In this document: positions 23,949 through 32,648 of the stretch, piece by piece
How positions within the stretch are numbered: position 1 is the stretch's first letter
How the letters are laid out: every line of letters starts with the position of its first letter
From: an uncultured Eubacterium sp.
GTDB taxonomy: Bacteria; Bacillota; Clostridia; Lachnospirales; Lachnospiraceae
Direction of reading: 5' to 3'
DNA: 38,692 bases
Assembly: GCA_934358495.1 (NCBI GenBank)
Contig: CAKRKO010000017.1
Coordinates: 1 to 38,692 of the forward strand
Notes under the pieces: model-generated
Told to the model about the DNA's origin: nothing
The model's input: only the letters and a program-made list of their open reading frames with translations
Database searches by the model: none
Made by a program: the position numbers and the translations under genes

Positions 23949-25258
23949 GTTCCATCGCTGTGATCGGAATCGCAATGTTTATTCTGATGATCGTAATGGC
24001 ATTGATTGGAATCCCGATATTTGTAGATATGCTGGTGTGTTCTTTCCTTGGATTTTATCTGATGGGCGGCATGAAAATGGTTGTGACACAGTTCATGCAG
24101 GCACCATTTGCGATAGGAGCAAGTTATACATATGCAGTATTACCATTGTTTGTACTGGTAGGAACGCTGGCTGGCGTAACCGGTATCGCACAGGGCGCAT
24201 TCAATGCCATGCAGAACTGGCTTGGCCGTTTTAAAGGCGGCCTGTTGTATGCCCTGGTAGCATCTAATGCAGTATTTGGCGCATGTTCCGGTATTTCCAT
24301 TGCTGGAAATGTAGTATTTGGCAAGATTGCAATGCCGGAGCTGGAACGGCATAAATATGACCGCAAGTTGTCTCTGGGAGCAATCGTTGGCGCGGGATCT
24401 TTGTCATCCCTGATTCCACCAAGTGTACCGATTATCATGTGGTGTCTTCTGACAAATCTGTCAATTGGAACCACGCTGATGTATGGTCTGTCGGTTGGAA
24501 TTATCATGATCATATTGCTATGCATTGCCATTCGCGTTTTTGTGGCAATTTTTCCAAAAAAAATTCCTTCTACAAGCGATATGGAAAAGATCTCGCTCAA
24601 AGAAAAGATTATTTCCCTGCAGTACCTGGTACCGATCATTCTTGTATTTGCCCTGATCGTTGGTGGTACGCTGGGTGGTTTCTTTTCATCGACAGTTGCA
24701 GGCGCAGTTGCAGCAGTTGCTCTGATCATTTTTGCACTGGTTAAGAAGGTGCCGGTCAAACAGATCGGATATTGTATCTGGGATGCAGCAGTAATGAATG
24801 CAGGTATTTTCCCGATCATCATTGCGGGAACAATTTTTAGCCGTTTTGTAACACTGACAAGACTGGCAGATACACTGGCTAATATGATCGCGGAAGCCAA
24901 TATTCCAATGTTTGCGGTATTTTGCATGGTTGTTGTATTTTATCTGCTTTGCGGATGTGTTATGGATATTAACTCAACAATCATTATTACCGTTCCGATT
25001 GTGTTCCCATTGCTGACAGGTCTGGGATACAATCCGTATATCATCTGTGTATTACTGGTAATGCTTTGCGAGTGTGCCGGAATGACACCGCCGATTGGAA
25101 TGAATGTTTTTGCAGTATCAAATGCATTACGGATCAAAGCGAGCGAAATATTTGCGGGTGTGTGGCCATTCTTCTTAATTAATATTGTGGCAATCTTTAT
25201 TATGGCTCTGTTCCCACAGCTGGTAGAGTTCATTCCACATTTATTGGGTGTGGCGTAA
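23945..25258 (+). CDS. TRAP transporter large permease subunit (DctM-like)
   Basis: This 437-aa protein is the transport channel of the TRAP system, with about 12 membrane segments. Typical landmarks are PLFVLVGTLAGVTGIAQGAF, GAIVGAGSLSSLIPPSVPII and CGCVMDINSTIIITVPIVFP, then GMTPPIGMNVF near the C-terminus. It belongs to the ion transporter superfamily. It overlaps dctQ by four bases and is followed 27 bp later by dctP. It probably imports a carboxylate or similar anion; the ligand is not predictable from this subunit. Confidence 0.93.
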   Translation: MSSIAVIGIAMFILMIVMALIGIPIFVDMLVCSFLGFYLMGGMKMVVTQFMQAPFAIGASYTYAVLPLFVLVGTLAGVTGIAQGAFNAMQNWLGRFKGGLLYALVASNAVFGACSGISIAGNVVFGKIAMPELERHKYDRKLSLGAIVGAGSLSSLIPPSVPIIMWCLLTNLSIGTTLMYGLSVGIIMIILLCIAIRVFVAIFPKKIPSTSDMEKISLKEKIISLQYLVPIILVFALIVGGTLGGFFSSTVAGAVAAVALIIFALVKKVPVKQIGYCIWDAAVMNAGIFPIIIAGTIFSRFVTLTRLADTLANMIAEANIPMFAVFCMVVVFYLLCGCVMDINSTIIITVPIVFPLLTGLGYNPYIICVLLVMLCECAGMTPPIGMNVFAVSNALRIKASEIFAGVWPFFLINIVAIFIMALFPQLVEFIPHLLGVA

Positions 25259-25285
25259 ATAAAAAGGACAAGGAGAGAAAAAGGT

Positions 25286-26413
25286 ATGAAGGCAAAAAGA
25301 TTAACAGCTGTTTTAGTGGCAGCAGCAATGACAGCAACGGTACTGGCAGGATGTGGCGGAAATGACACAAAAAAAGATGCAGCTGCAGATAATAATGGGA
25401 CATCCGCAGCAGGGGAAAGCGGCGGAAGTGGTTCAGTGGACCTGGATCAGGTAACGCTGACACTGACCACAACATTTTCTGAGACAGAATCAGCCGGACA
25501 GATGGTGGCACACTTTAAAGACTATGTGGAAGATCAGTCGGGTGGGGCTGTGACCGTGGATGTGTCTTATGGTGGAACGCTTGCCAGCGATACAGAGGAA
25601 TTATCTTTTGTGTCATCTGGTGCAGTTGATATGACGGTTCTGAACCAGAATAACTATACCGATGTATTCCCACTGCTGAATTTCCCGTCCCAGGTGTACA
25701 GCGATGAGGGATTCGAGGCATCCATTGCTATTTTTGATTACATGATGAGCGAAAATGAGGAGACCGCCGGGCTGATCGAGGCGCAGACAGAAGCGCAGAA
25801 TATCCATATGCTTGGTGGAGTTCCTGCAGGAACAAACTGTTTTGTATCCAAAAAACAGTGCACAACGCTGGATGAGCTGACCAAATTAAAGCTTGGAGCC
25901 GGAATTAACTTATCCGCATTTAACGGGATGGGATTTAATGTAGTATCTGTTATGCCAAACGAATATTATGACAGTCTGAGCAGAGGAATCATTGACACCG
26001 GATATTTTCCAATTTCTGTTTTTGTATCCATGAGTCTGCAGGAAGTAACTCCGTATTTTATTCTTGATGGAAGTTATACAGCCGGAAACTTCTTCTCCAT
26101 GAATCTGGACAAATGGAACTCTCTGAGCAAATCCACACAGAGTTTCCTGGAAGAAGCCATGGATGAGACACAGCAGTATGCGATCGATCTTGCAAATGAA
26201 CAGACAAATGATGCAAAAACAACCATTGAAGAAGCCGGTGGAGCAGTGACAGAGCTTTCTGACGCAGATAAAGAAACCGTTAAAAATGCATTATTTAATA
26301 CCGCTGTTTCCGATGCAAGAAGTTATGCAAAAACATACGGATGCACAGAGGAAATGGAAACGGTATTGAAAGCTGTCAGTGAATATCAGGGTATTGAATT
26401 ACCGGAAAATTAG
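25286..26413 (+). CDS. TRAP transporter substrate-binding lipoprotein (DctP-like)
   Basis: This 375-aa solute receptor is lipid-anchored outside the cell membrane: the signal peptide ends in the lipobox VLAGC with Cys23, followed by a Gly/Ser/Asp-rich linker. The mature part has the DctP fold pattern (FSETESAGQMVAHFKDYVED, GGTLASDTEELSFVSSGAVD, and the C-terminal helix-rich region). The usual binding-site arginine of carboxylate-binding DctP proteins (the family R-x-x-x-x segment near GxRxPxS) is not clearly seen; the corresponding TKLKLGAGINLSAFNGMGFN stretch lacks it. The ligand may therefore not be a simple carboxylate. RBS AAGGAGAG precedes the ATG. Confidence 0.9.
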   Translation: MKAKRLTAVLVAAAMTATVLAGCGGNDTKKDAAADNNGTSAAGESGGSGSVDLDQVTLTLTTTFSETESAGQMVAHFKDYVEDQSGGAVTVDVSYGGTLASDTEELSFVSSGAVDMTVLNQNNYTDVFPLLNFPSQVYSDEGFEASIAIFDYMMSENEETAGLIEAQTEAQNIHMLGGVPAGTNCFVSKKQCTTLDELTKLKLGAGINLSAFNGMGFNVVSVMPNEYYDSLSRGIIDTGYFPISVFVSMSLQEVTPYFILDGSYTAGNFFSMNLDKWNSLSKSTQSFLEEAMDETQQYAIDLANEQTNDAKTTIEEAGGAVTELSDADKETVKNALFNTAVSDARSYAKTYGCTEEMETVLKAVSEYQGIELPEN

Positions 26414-26482
26414 ACAGCAGCAGATAAAGAGCATGTGACAGTGATCACATGAGAAATCTTGAAAGATAGGAAGGGAAGAAAC

Positions 26483-27883
26483 ATGAAAAAATTTGATGTG
26501 TATTATGGAATGCCTGAAGTTGGAGGACCGGGGGAAATCCCGCATATTATTCCGGGACCTCCTGGATTTGGAACGATGCCGGATCCAAATGAGCCGGAAC
26601 CGGAACATATTCCACATGGTGAATTAAAACCGCTGGTACATGTTGCAGAGGGAGCGCTGGTTAAGGGGACTGATGTAACAGCAGAAGTTCTCACTGAGAA
26701 GCAGGCAGAAAAATTGAATATTTCCTGCAGCGAAGATCTGACCGGAGGAATTACTGTGACAGGAAAAAGCACCTATGATGTGACAGACTCCAAGATTACA
26801 TTATCAGGAAACTGTGTCAACGATTTTGACGGAAATGGTGCAGGCATTCAGGTGCTGGGTGAATCCGTTGTGACAGTAAAAGATACAGAAATCGTAGTAG
26901 ATGGTGTATTAAGATCCTGCTTAAATGCAAATGAGCATGCAACCATGTATGTGGAAAACTGTGTACTCACCTGCAAAGGCGGCGAGGTGCCAGAAGGATG
27001 GCCGGGAGCAGAACTTATTGGTGGACCGGGAATGGTGGAGGCACCGCCATCCATGGGAGTTAGCGGACACAGCCGATTGTCTCTGACTGAGGGAAACGCT
27101 CACAGTTATTTTAAAAACTGTAAAGTGATTTCTGACGGATGGGCCGGCCTTTCCACAGACGGTGCATGGGGTGACTGTTATCTGCAGGCGCAGAATTGTG
27201 ACATTGAGGTATTAAATCCGGGTTACGGAACATTTTCTGATGAAGGCTGTCTGGTTGTGTTTGATGACTGCCGCATGAAAACAGCTTCTCATACGATCAT
27301 GCTTGACAGAAAAGGAAAAGCACGGATGTCCCGCATTCAGGCAGAGTCCGGACAGTATTTTGCGTTTTTCTTCTCCGTACTTGGCAATTTCAGCCAGGTA
27401 AACGAACTGATCGTCAGTGACTGTGATATCAAAACGGGTGAAGATGCATTTCTTGTATCCGGCTGCAATGCATATATTGATATTCGCAATACAAGAATTG
27501 AGGCAGCAAATGGTGTGGCAATCCGTTCTGAACTGAGCCAGGATCCGATGAATTCTCCGATTGAACCGGGTGAAAAAACATATGGTGTAAAAGTTGTGTT
27601 ATCTGACATGGAATTATGTGGTGATATTTTACATGAAGATACTAACCGTCAGATGGCAGTTACATTAAAACATGCAACAGTAAAAGGTGCGATCAAAGAT
27701 GCATTTGTGACAATGGATGTTGCAAGCCGTTGGTATGCAACAGCAGATTCAAAGGTAAAACTGGTCGGAACTGTCACCGTCGATCAGCTGGATGCACCGG
27801 AAGGTGTCACAATTTATGCAGAGAGTGAAGCAGAACTGAGCAGTGGCATACTGGCATCTGGTGGAAAATTAGTTGTAAAGTAA
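26483..27883 (+). CDS. uncharacterised cytosolic parallel beta-helix protein
   Basis: I do not recognise a named family. The 466-aa protein starts with a Pro/Gly/Glu-rich segment (about 6-48, PEVGGPGEIPHIIPGPPGFG and onwards). About 80 to 430 show repeating short strands with alternating hydrophobic residues, Asn/Asp/Gly turns and stacked Cys (ITVTGKSTYDVTDSKITLSG; SVVTVKDTEIVVDG; ATMYVENCVLTCKG; SYFKNCKVISDGW), the hallmark of a right-handed beta-helix as in pectate lyases. There is no signal peptide or anchor, so unlike secreted lyases it should be cytosolic. The start at 26483 has AGGAAGGGAAG upstream. It lies between dctP and an alcohol dehydrogenase in the same unit, so it may process the imported compound. 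Function unknown. Confidence 0.75.
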   Translation: MKKFDVYYGMPEVGGPGEIPHIIPGPPGFGTMPDPNEPEPEHIPHGELKPLVHVAEGALVKGTDVTAEVLTEKQAEKLNISCSEDLTGGITVTGKSTYDVTDSKITLSGNCVNDFDGNGAGIQVLGESVVTVKDTEIVVDGVLRSCLNANEHATMYVENCVLTCKGGEVPEGWPGAELIGGPGMVEAPPSMGVSGHSRLSLTEGNAHSYFKNCKVISDGWAGLSTDGAWGDCYLQAQNCDIEVLNPGYGTFSDEGCLVVFDDCRMKTASHTIMLDRKGKARMSRIQAESGQYFAFFFSVLGNFSQVNELIVSDCDIKTGEDAFLVSGCNAYIDIRNTRIEAANGVAIRSELSQDPMNSPIEPGEKTYGVKVVLSDMELCGDILHEDTNRQMAVTLKHATVKGAIKDAFVTMDVASRWYATADSKVKLVGTVTVDQLDAPEGVTIYAESEAELSSGILASGGKLVVK

Positions 27884-27920
27884 AAAAGTTTGAAATTTTG
27901 TAGTAAGAGAGGCAAAGATT

Positions 27921-28964
27921 ATGTTAGCAGTAAAATATCATGGACCGAAAAATCTGGAATATGTCGATATTCCAAAACCGGAAGTCCTTCCGGGAACAGC
28001 ACTTGTAAAAATTAAATATTGTGGTATTTGTGGAACCGATGTACATGCTTATTCCATTCCGGGAATTTTTGACTGGGAACTGGTTTTAGGGCATGAATCT
28101 GTAGGTGTCGTAGAAGCAGTAGGAGCAGGCGTGGATAATGTAAAAGTGGGAGACCGCGTGGCAGTTGGACCTCCAGGGGACTGTGGAAAATGCTATGCAT
28201 GCAATACCGGTCATCCAAATGTATGCGCAAACGCATTTCCGGAGACACTTGGAATCGGACCGAATACCCAGGGCGCTTATGCAGAATATGTGTTATCCAG
28301 ACATCCGCAGAATGAACTGTTTGTAATCCCGGATAAAGTAGAATTTGAACAGGCCGTATTATTTGATGTGATCGGTGTTGGATTCCATGCGGTTCGCCGT
28401 TCAGAGTTAAAAGTAGGTGATAATGCAGTGGTAACCGGTTGCGGTTCTGTTGGTTTATCTGCAATCCAGGCAGCAAAACTTGCAGGTGCGAGAAATGTGA
28501 TCGCATTTGACTTAAATGAGACAAGACGTGAGATGGCATTACAGGCAGGTGCTGATTATGCATTTGATTCTACTTCCGAAGAAGATGTGGCAAAGGCAAG
28601 AGAAATTTTAAACCATGAGGGTGGCGCACATGTATGCTTTGAGGCAGCAGGGCATCCGACATCTACCACTTTGTGCGAACAGTTGTGTATGGCTGGCGGT
28701 CAGGTACTTATTATCGGAAGTGATGCGAGACCATATGAGCTGGTAAGCGCAGCGTTAGGACCGAGAGAGCTTGATTTCAAATTAAGTTTTACTTATACAA
28801 AGGAAGAGATTTATATGCTGTTCCAGTTAATTGCTTCCGGAAAATGGAAAACAGATGTGTATACTATTGAAAAAGCACCATTGAAAGAGGCTATTGCAAA
28901 AATGGAGCAATTATCCAGTGGGGAGCTGGATGTGGCTCGTGTACTTCTGATGCCGGAGGTATAA
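27921..28964 (+). CDS. zinc-dependent medium-chain alcohol/polyol dehydrogenase
   Basis: This 347-aa MDR-superfamily enzyme oxidises a secondary alcohol or polyol with NAD(P)+. Catalytic zinc ligands fit C37 (CGICGTDVH) and H58-E59 (GHES); structural zinc Cys are C88, C91, C94 and C102. The Rossmann loop is TGCGSVGLSAIQ, in place of the more usual GxGPIG. D at FDLNETRR, after the second strand, favours NAD+. It resembles sorbitol/threonine/L-iditol-type dehydrogenases, but the substrate cannot be read. It is the last gene of the TRAP unit (37 bp after the beta-helix gene), so it probably acts on the same compound or its product. A terminator follows. Confidence 0.88.
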   Translation: MLAVKYHGPKNLEYVDIPKPEVLPGTALVKIKYCGICGTDVHAYSIPGIFDWELVLGHESVGVVEAVGAGVDNVKVGDRVAVGPPGDCGKCYACNTGHPNVCANAFPETLGIGPNTQGAYAEYVLSRHPQNELFVIPDKVEFEQAVLFDVIGVGFHAVRRSELKVGDNAVVTGCGSVGLSAIQAAKLAGARNVIAFDLNETRREMALQAGADYAFDSTSEEDVAKAREILNHEGGAHVCFEAAGHPTSTTLCEQLCMAGGQVLIIGSDARPYELVSAALGPRELDFKLSFTYTKEEIYMLFQLIASGKWKTDVYTIEKAPLKEAIAKMEQLSSGELDVARVLLMPEV

Positions 28965-29027
28965 AACTTAAATAAAAATATAACGGCGCAGTTTTGCGGA
29001 CGTTATGAAATTGGTTTGATTCAAAAG

Positions 29028-29076
29028 GGAAAAAGAAATGTATTCTGTTTGCTGCAGGGTACATTTCTTTTTTTAC
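29028..29076 (+). terminator. Rho-independent terminator of the TRAP/beta-helix/ADH unit
   Basis: AAAGAAATGTA pairs with TACATTTCTTT around a 17-nt loop and runs into a T-tract. An ATAACG/CGTTAT hairpin precedes it. Confidence 0.75.
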
Positions 29077-29240
29077 TGTCGGAAATAAGTTTCTTTTATT
29101 GTTTTCTACATTCTGAAATGCTATCATGATAGTATCTGACCGAAATGGTTATATTAGATGTAAGAAGCTAAGAAGCTGATTTTTCATCTGATTATTAAGG
29201 CAACAAAGAGATGTAATGTATTGAAAAAGGAGAATCTATT

Positions 29241-31295
29241 ATGAGAGCGGAACAGAATTTCAAATGGGAAAAACTTTCACTGGGTACCTGCTATTACCCG
29301 GAGCATTGGGATAAAAAAATGTGGCGTGACGATCTTCGTCGCATGAAAGAAAATGGAATTTTTACCATTCGAATTGCAGAGTTTGCCTGGAATAAGGTTG
29401 AGCCGACAGAAGGAGAATTTACTTACGAATTTTTTGATGAATTTCTGGATGTGGCGGAAGAAGAACAGATGAAGGTCATCTTTGGCACACCAACGGCGAC
29501 ACCGCCGGTTTGGCTGACAGAAAAATACCCGGAAGTATTAAACTGCCGTCTGGATGGCACTCCGTTTTATCATGGTATGCGCCGCCATTATAATTACAAC
29601 TCTCCAATCTATCAGGAACTGTCCGCCCGAATTGTCAAAAAAGTGGCAAAACATTACGGCAAGCGTCCGTGTATCATAGGCTGGCAGATTGACAATGAGT
29701 TAAACTGTGAGGTGGATGAGTTCTATTCCGAGAGCGACACACTTGCGTTTCGTGAATTTCTGAAGAAAAAATATAAGACACTGGATGCACTGAATGAGGC
29801 ATGGGGAACTATTGTGTGGAACCAGACGTATACAAATTGGAAAGAAATTTATGTGCCGCGTACTACTGTGCATGATTCTACAAATCCGCATCAGGTATTA
29901 GACTACTATCGCTTTATTTCTGACAGCACGATCCGTTTCTGTAAAATGCAGAGTGACATCATCCGCAAATATAAGAAACCGGAAGATTTTATTACCACAA
30001 ATGGTATTTTTGGCAACGTGGACAACCACAAGATGGAAGATGACTGTCTGGATGTATTGACCTATGATTCTTATCCGAACTTTGCATATTGCCTGATTGA
30101 GGATCCGAAGCATTCTGATGATCTCAACGATCGGAAATGGAGTAAAAACCTGTCGGAAGTACGTTCCATCTGCCCGCATTTTGGTATTATGGAGCAGCAG
30201 TCCGGCGCAAACGGCTGGAATACACGGATGGAAGCACCGGCTCCGAAACCGGGACAGATGACTTTGTGGACGATGCAGAGCATTGCACACGGTGCTGATT
30301 ATGTCAGCTTTTTCCGCTGGCGTACCGCTACCGTAGGAACTGAGATTTACTGGCATGGAATTTTAGATTATGATAATCGCTATAACCGCAAACTGGCAGA
30401 AGTTAACCGCATCTGGCATCGCGTGCAGGCCATCGAAGGCGTGACAGGCGCAGAATACAAAGCGGCATTTGCACTGGTCAAAGATTATGACAACGTGTGG
30501 GATGCACAGCTGGATGTATGGCATGAGCGTCTGATGAAAAAGAGTGAAAAAGAGATATTTGTGGCAGCACAGCTCAGTCACACACCGATGGATATCTTCT
30601 ATTTGAAAGACAGTACCGAACTGGAAGAACTGAAAAAATATCCGGTATTAATTTATTCGCATCCATTGATCCTGACGAAAAAACGTGCGAAAGTGCTGAA
30701 AGAGTATGTAAAAGCAGGTGGAAAACTGATCATCGGAGCGCGCACCGGGCAGAAAGACAAACATGGCCACTGTGTGATGGAGCCAATGCCGGGGCTGCTG
30801 ACAAATGTAAGTCATACCGATGTCAAAGAATTTACCTTTGTGGGACCGGCGGATGATCCGGTGGCCATGGACTGGAACGGAAAAGAAATCGAGACAGGTA
30901 TTTTTAACGACATTCTTGCTGCAGCAGGAGACAATGTGGAAGTGCTTGCAAAATATACCTCAAACTATTACGCAGGCCGCCCGGCGTTGATCCGCACCAA
31001 CACACAGCAGGGTTATACACTGCACTTTGGCGGCACCTTTACCCGTCAGAATGTGACAGAATTTCTGACTTATACCGGCGTGATCAATCCATGGAAAGAG
31101 CTGATTGAGCTGCCGGCCGACTGTGAGATCGCAGTGCGTGAGAAAAACGATGCGAAGTACATTTTTGTGCTGAATTACAGCAGCGAAAAACAGAACATCA
31201 CCCTAAAAACACGGATGACAGATCTGTATACAACCGCAGACAGCGAAGGCGAGATCGCACTGGAGCCGTACGAGACAAAAGTATATCAGATGTGA
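29241..31295 (+). CDS. GH42 beta-galactosidase
   Basis: This cytoplasmic glycoside hydrolase releases terminal beta-galactose from lactose or galacto-oligosaccharides. The 684-aa protein has the GH42 start LGTCYYPEHWD, IRIAEFAWNKVEP, the acid/base E153 in GWQIDNELN and the nucleophile E318 in FGIMEQQSG. A trimerisation domain (about 395-610) and a small C-terminal beta domain follow. No signal peptide. The zinc-binding Cys cluster of some GH42 enzymes is not complete. AAAGGAGAATC precedes the ATG. It is monocistronic or followed by dus; no sugar transporter lies beside it. GH42 enzymes of gut anaerobes often prefer galactan- or mucin-derived oligosaccharides, which is possible here but not shown. 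Confidence 0.93.
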   Translation: MRAEQNFKWEKLSLGTCYYPEHWDKKMWRDDLRRMKENGIFTIRIAEFAWNKVEPTEGEFTYEFFDEFLDVAEEEQMKVIFGTPTATPPVWLTEKYPEVLNCRLDGTPFYHGMRRHYNYNSPIYQELSARIVKKVAKHYGKRPCIIGWQIDNELNCEVDEFYSESDTLAFREFLKKKYKTLDALNEAWGTIVWNQTYTNWKEIYVPRTTVHDSTNPHQVLDYYRFISDSTIRFCKMQSDIIRKYKKPEDFITTNGIFGNVDNHKMEDDCLDVLTYDSYPNFAYCLIEDPKHSDDLNDRKWSKNLSEVRSICPHFGIMEQQSGANGWNTRMEAPAPKPGQMTLWTMQSIAHGADYVSFFRWRTATVGTEIYWHGILDYDNRYNRKLAEVNRIWHRVQAIEGVTGAEYKAAFALVKDYDNVWDAQLDVWHERLMKKSEKEIFVAAQLSHTPMDIFYLKDSTELEELKKYPVLIYSHPLILTKKRAKVLKEYVKAGGKLIIGARTGQKDKHGHCVMEPMPGLLTNVSHTDVKEFTFVGPADDPVAMDWNGKEIETGIFNDILAAAGDNVEVLAKYTSNYYAGRPALIRTNTQQGYTLHFGGTFTRQNVTEFLTYTGVINPWKELIELPADCEIAVREKNDAKYIFVLNYSSEKQNITLKTRMTDLYTTADSEGEIALEPYETKVYQM

Positions 31296-31348
31296 GATGA
31301 CTCCCGCCGCTGCAGGTGGCGAGCAACAAGAATGCCGAGAGCATTCTT
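31289..31348. repeat. short repeat, copy 2, with hairpins
   Basis: ATGTGAGATGACTCCCG onward matches the segment at 23152 with about three quarters identity. CGCCGC/GTGGCG forms a small hairpin, and AAGAATGC-cgaga-GCATTCTT (31328-31348) a second. It begins at the GH42 stop codon. Possible weak terminator or repeat element. Confidence 0.4.
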
Positions 31349-31384
31349 GAACAGAATTAAAATTAACGAAGGAAAAACGATAGT

Positions 31385-32413
31385 ATGAACCTATATTTTG
31401 CACCGCTGGAGGGAATTGGCGGATATATTTACCGAAATGCACAGGCAGACTATTTTGAAAAAGCAGATAAATATTTTTCGCCGTTTCTGGCACCGAATCA
31501 GAACCGCAGTATTAGTCCGAAGGAATATAAGGACATTGCGCCGGAGCATAATGAAGGAATTGCGCTCGTTCCACAGATTATGGCAAATAACGCGGAAATT
31601 TTTCTGAAAGCGGCACAGGAGTTGGAACAGCTTGGGTACAAAGAAATCAATCTGAATCTGGGCTGTCCGTCCCGTACAGTGGTGACAAAATACCGGGGAG
31701 CAGGATTTCTGGCAAAACCGGATGCGCTGGAGCAGTTTCTGGAGGGAGTATACAGCAAGTTGAATATCCGCTTGTCCTTAAAAACGCGTCTTGGAATGGA
31801 AGATGCAGAAGAATTTGAACATTTGTTGGAAATATATAACAAATTTCCGGTGACAGAACTGATCATTCATCCAAGAGTACAGACGGATTACTACAAATAC
31901 ACACCGAGGATGGAAAGTTTTCTGAAAGCATTGTCAAAATCCAAAAATCCTGTTGTATACAATGGGGATATTTTTAACAAAGACAAGTATGAGCAGGTGT
32001 TAAAACAGATATCAGATGCGGAAAATGTACAGAAAAATTTCAAAGAAGAAAATAGTTTCAATCCGTTATCTGAAAATCGTGTGCCTGTGAAAAAAGATGG
32101 AATTGATTTGTCCGGCATAATGCTTGGACGTGGAGTGCTGGCAAATCCGGCATTGTTTGGTGAAATCAGGGGGACGGAAGCACTTTCAAAAGCCCGTTTC
32201 TGGGAGTTTCACGAGCGTTTGCTTGCAGATTATACGCAGGAAATGTCCGGGGAGCGAAATGTACTTTTTAAAATGAAAGAACTATGGTTTTATCTGGCAT
32301 GGTCTTTCACAAATACCGAGAAGTATGAGAAAAAGATCCGAAAAGCACAGCATTTGTCTGATTACAGATTAGTTGTAAAACAGCTGTTCTCAGAGCAGGA
32401 ATTAGTGCATTAG
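31385..32413 (+). CDS. tRNA-dihydrouridine synthase family protein
   Basis: This FMN enzyme reduces uridine to dihydrouridine in tRNA. The 342-aa protein has the TIM-barrel start MNLYFAPLEGIGGYIYR and the catalytic loop NLGCPSRTVVTKYRGAGFLA, with proton-donor Cys94. LSLKTRLGMED, ELIIHPRVQTDYYK and GIMLGRGVLANPALF supply FMN and substrate-binding residues. The C-terminal helical domain is short but complete. AAGGAAAAACG precedes the ATG. Which uridine is modified is not clear; it is not a standard DusB in length or start. It lies 90 bp after the GH42 gene with no clear functional link. Confidence 0.9.
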   Translation: MNLYFAPLEGIGGYIYRNAQADYFEKADKYFSPFLAPNQNRSISPKEYKDIAPEHNEGIALVPQIMANNAEIFLKAAQELEQLGYKEINLNLGCPSRTVVTKYRGAGFLAKPDALEQFLEGVYSKLNIRLSLKTRLGMEDAEEFEHLLEIYNKFPVTELIIHPRVQTDYYKYTPRMESFLKALSKSKNPVVYNGDIFNKDKYEQVLKQISDAENVQKNFKEENSFNPLSENRVPVKKDGIDLSGIMLGRGVLANPALFGEIRGTEALSKARFWEFHERLLADYTQEMSGERNVLFKMKELWFYLAWSFTNTEKYEKKIRKAQHLSDYRLVVKQLFSEQELVH

Positions 32414-32523
32414 ATGTAAGATGTTTCCCATCTGATATAGCCACCGGTGGATTGGAGAACTTCAGGAAAGAGTATTGTAGTAAACTGATTTATGCACAGG
32501 ATTATAAACAGAAGCAGTATGGG

Positions 32524-32552
32524 TTGCGTTTGTCTGTATTTCTGACTATAAT
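32524..32552 (+). promoter_or_regulatory. promoter of the flavodiiron gene
   Basis: TTGCGT (32524-32529) and a perfect TATAAT (32547-32552) are spaced by 17 bp. The 235-bp gap after dus otherwise holds a CCTA/TAGG hairpin (32587-32602) and no gene. Confidence 0.6.
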
Positions 32553-32648
32553 GTGAGGAGCAACTTGTAGTAGCTTGGACTAATTCCTATGGTTTTCGTA
32601 GGAAAAATCCATTAAATAAATCAGTAAAATTATATGGAGTGTATTGCA

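Noticed and set aside
13130..32575. Shared 13-mer CAACTTGTAGTAG near 13135 and 32560
   Set aside because: Several identical 13-mers are expected by chance in a window of this size, and flanks do not match.
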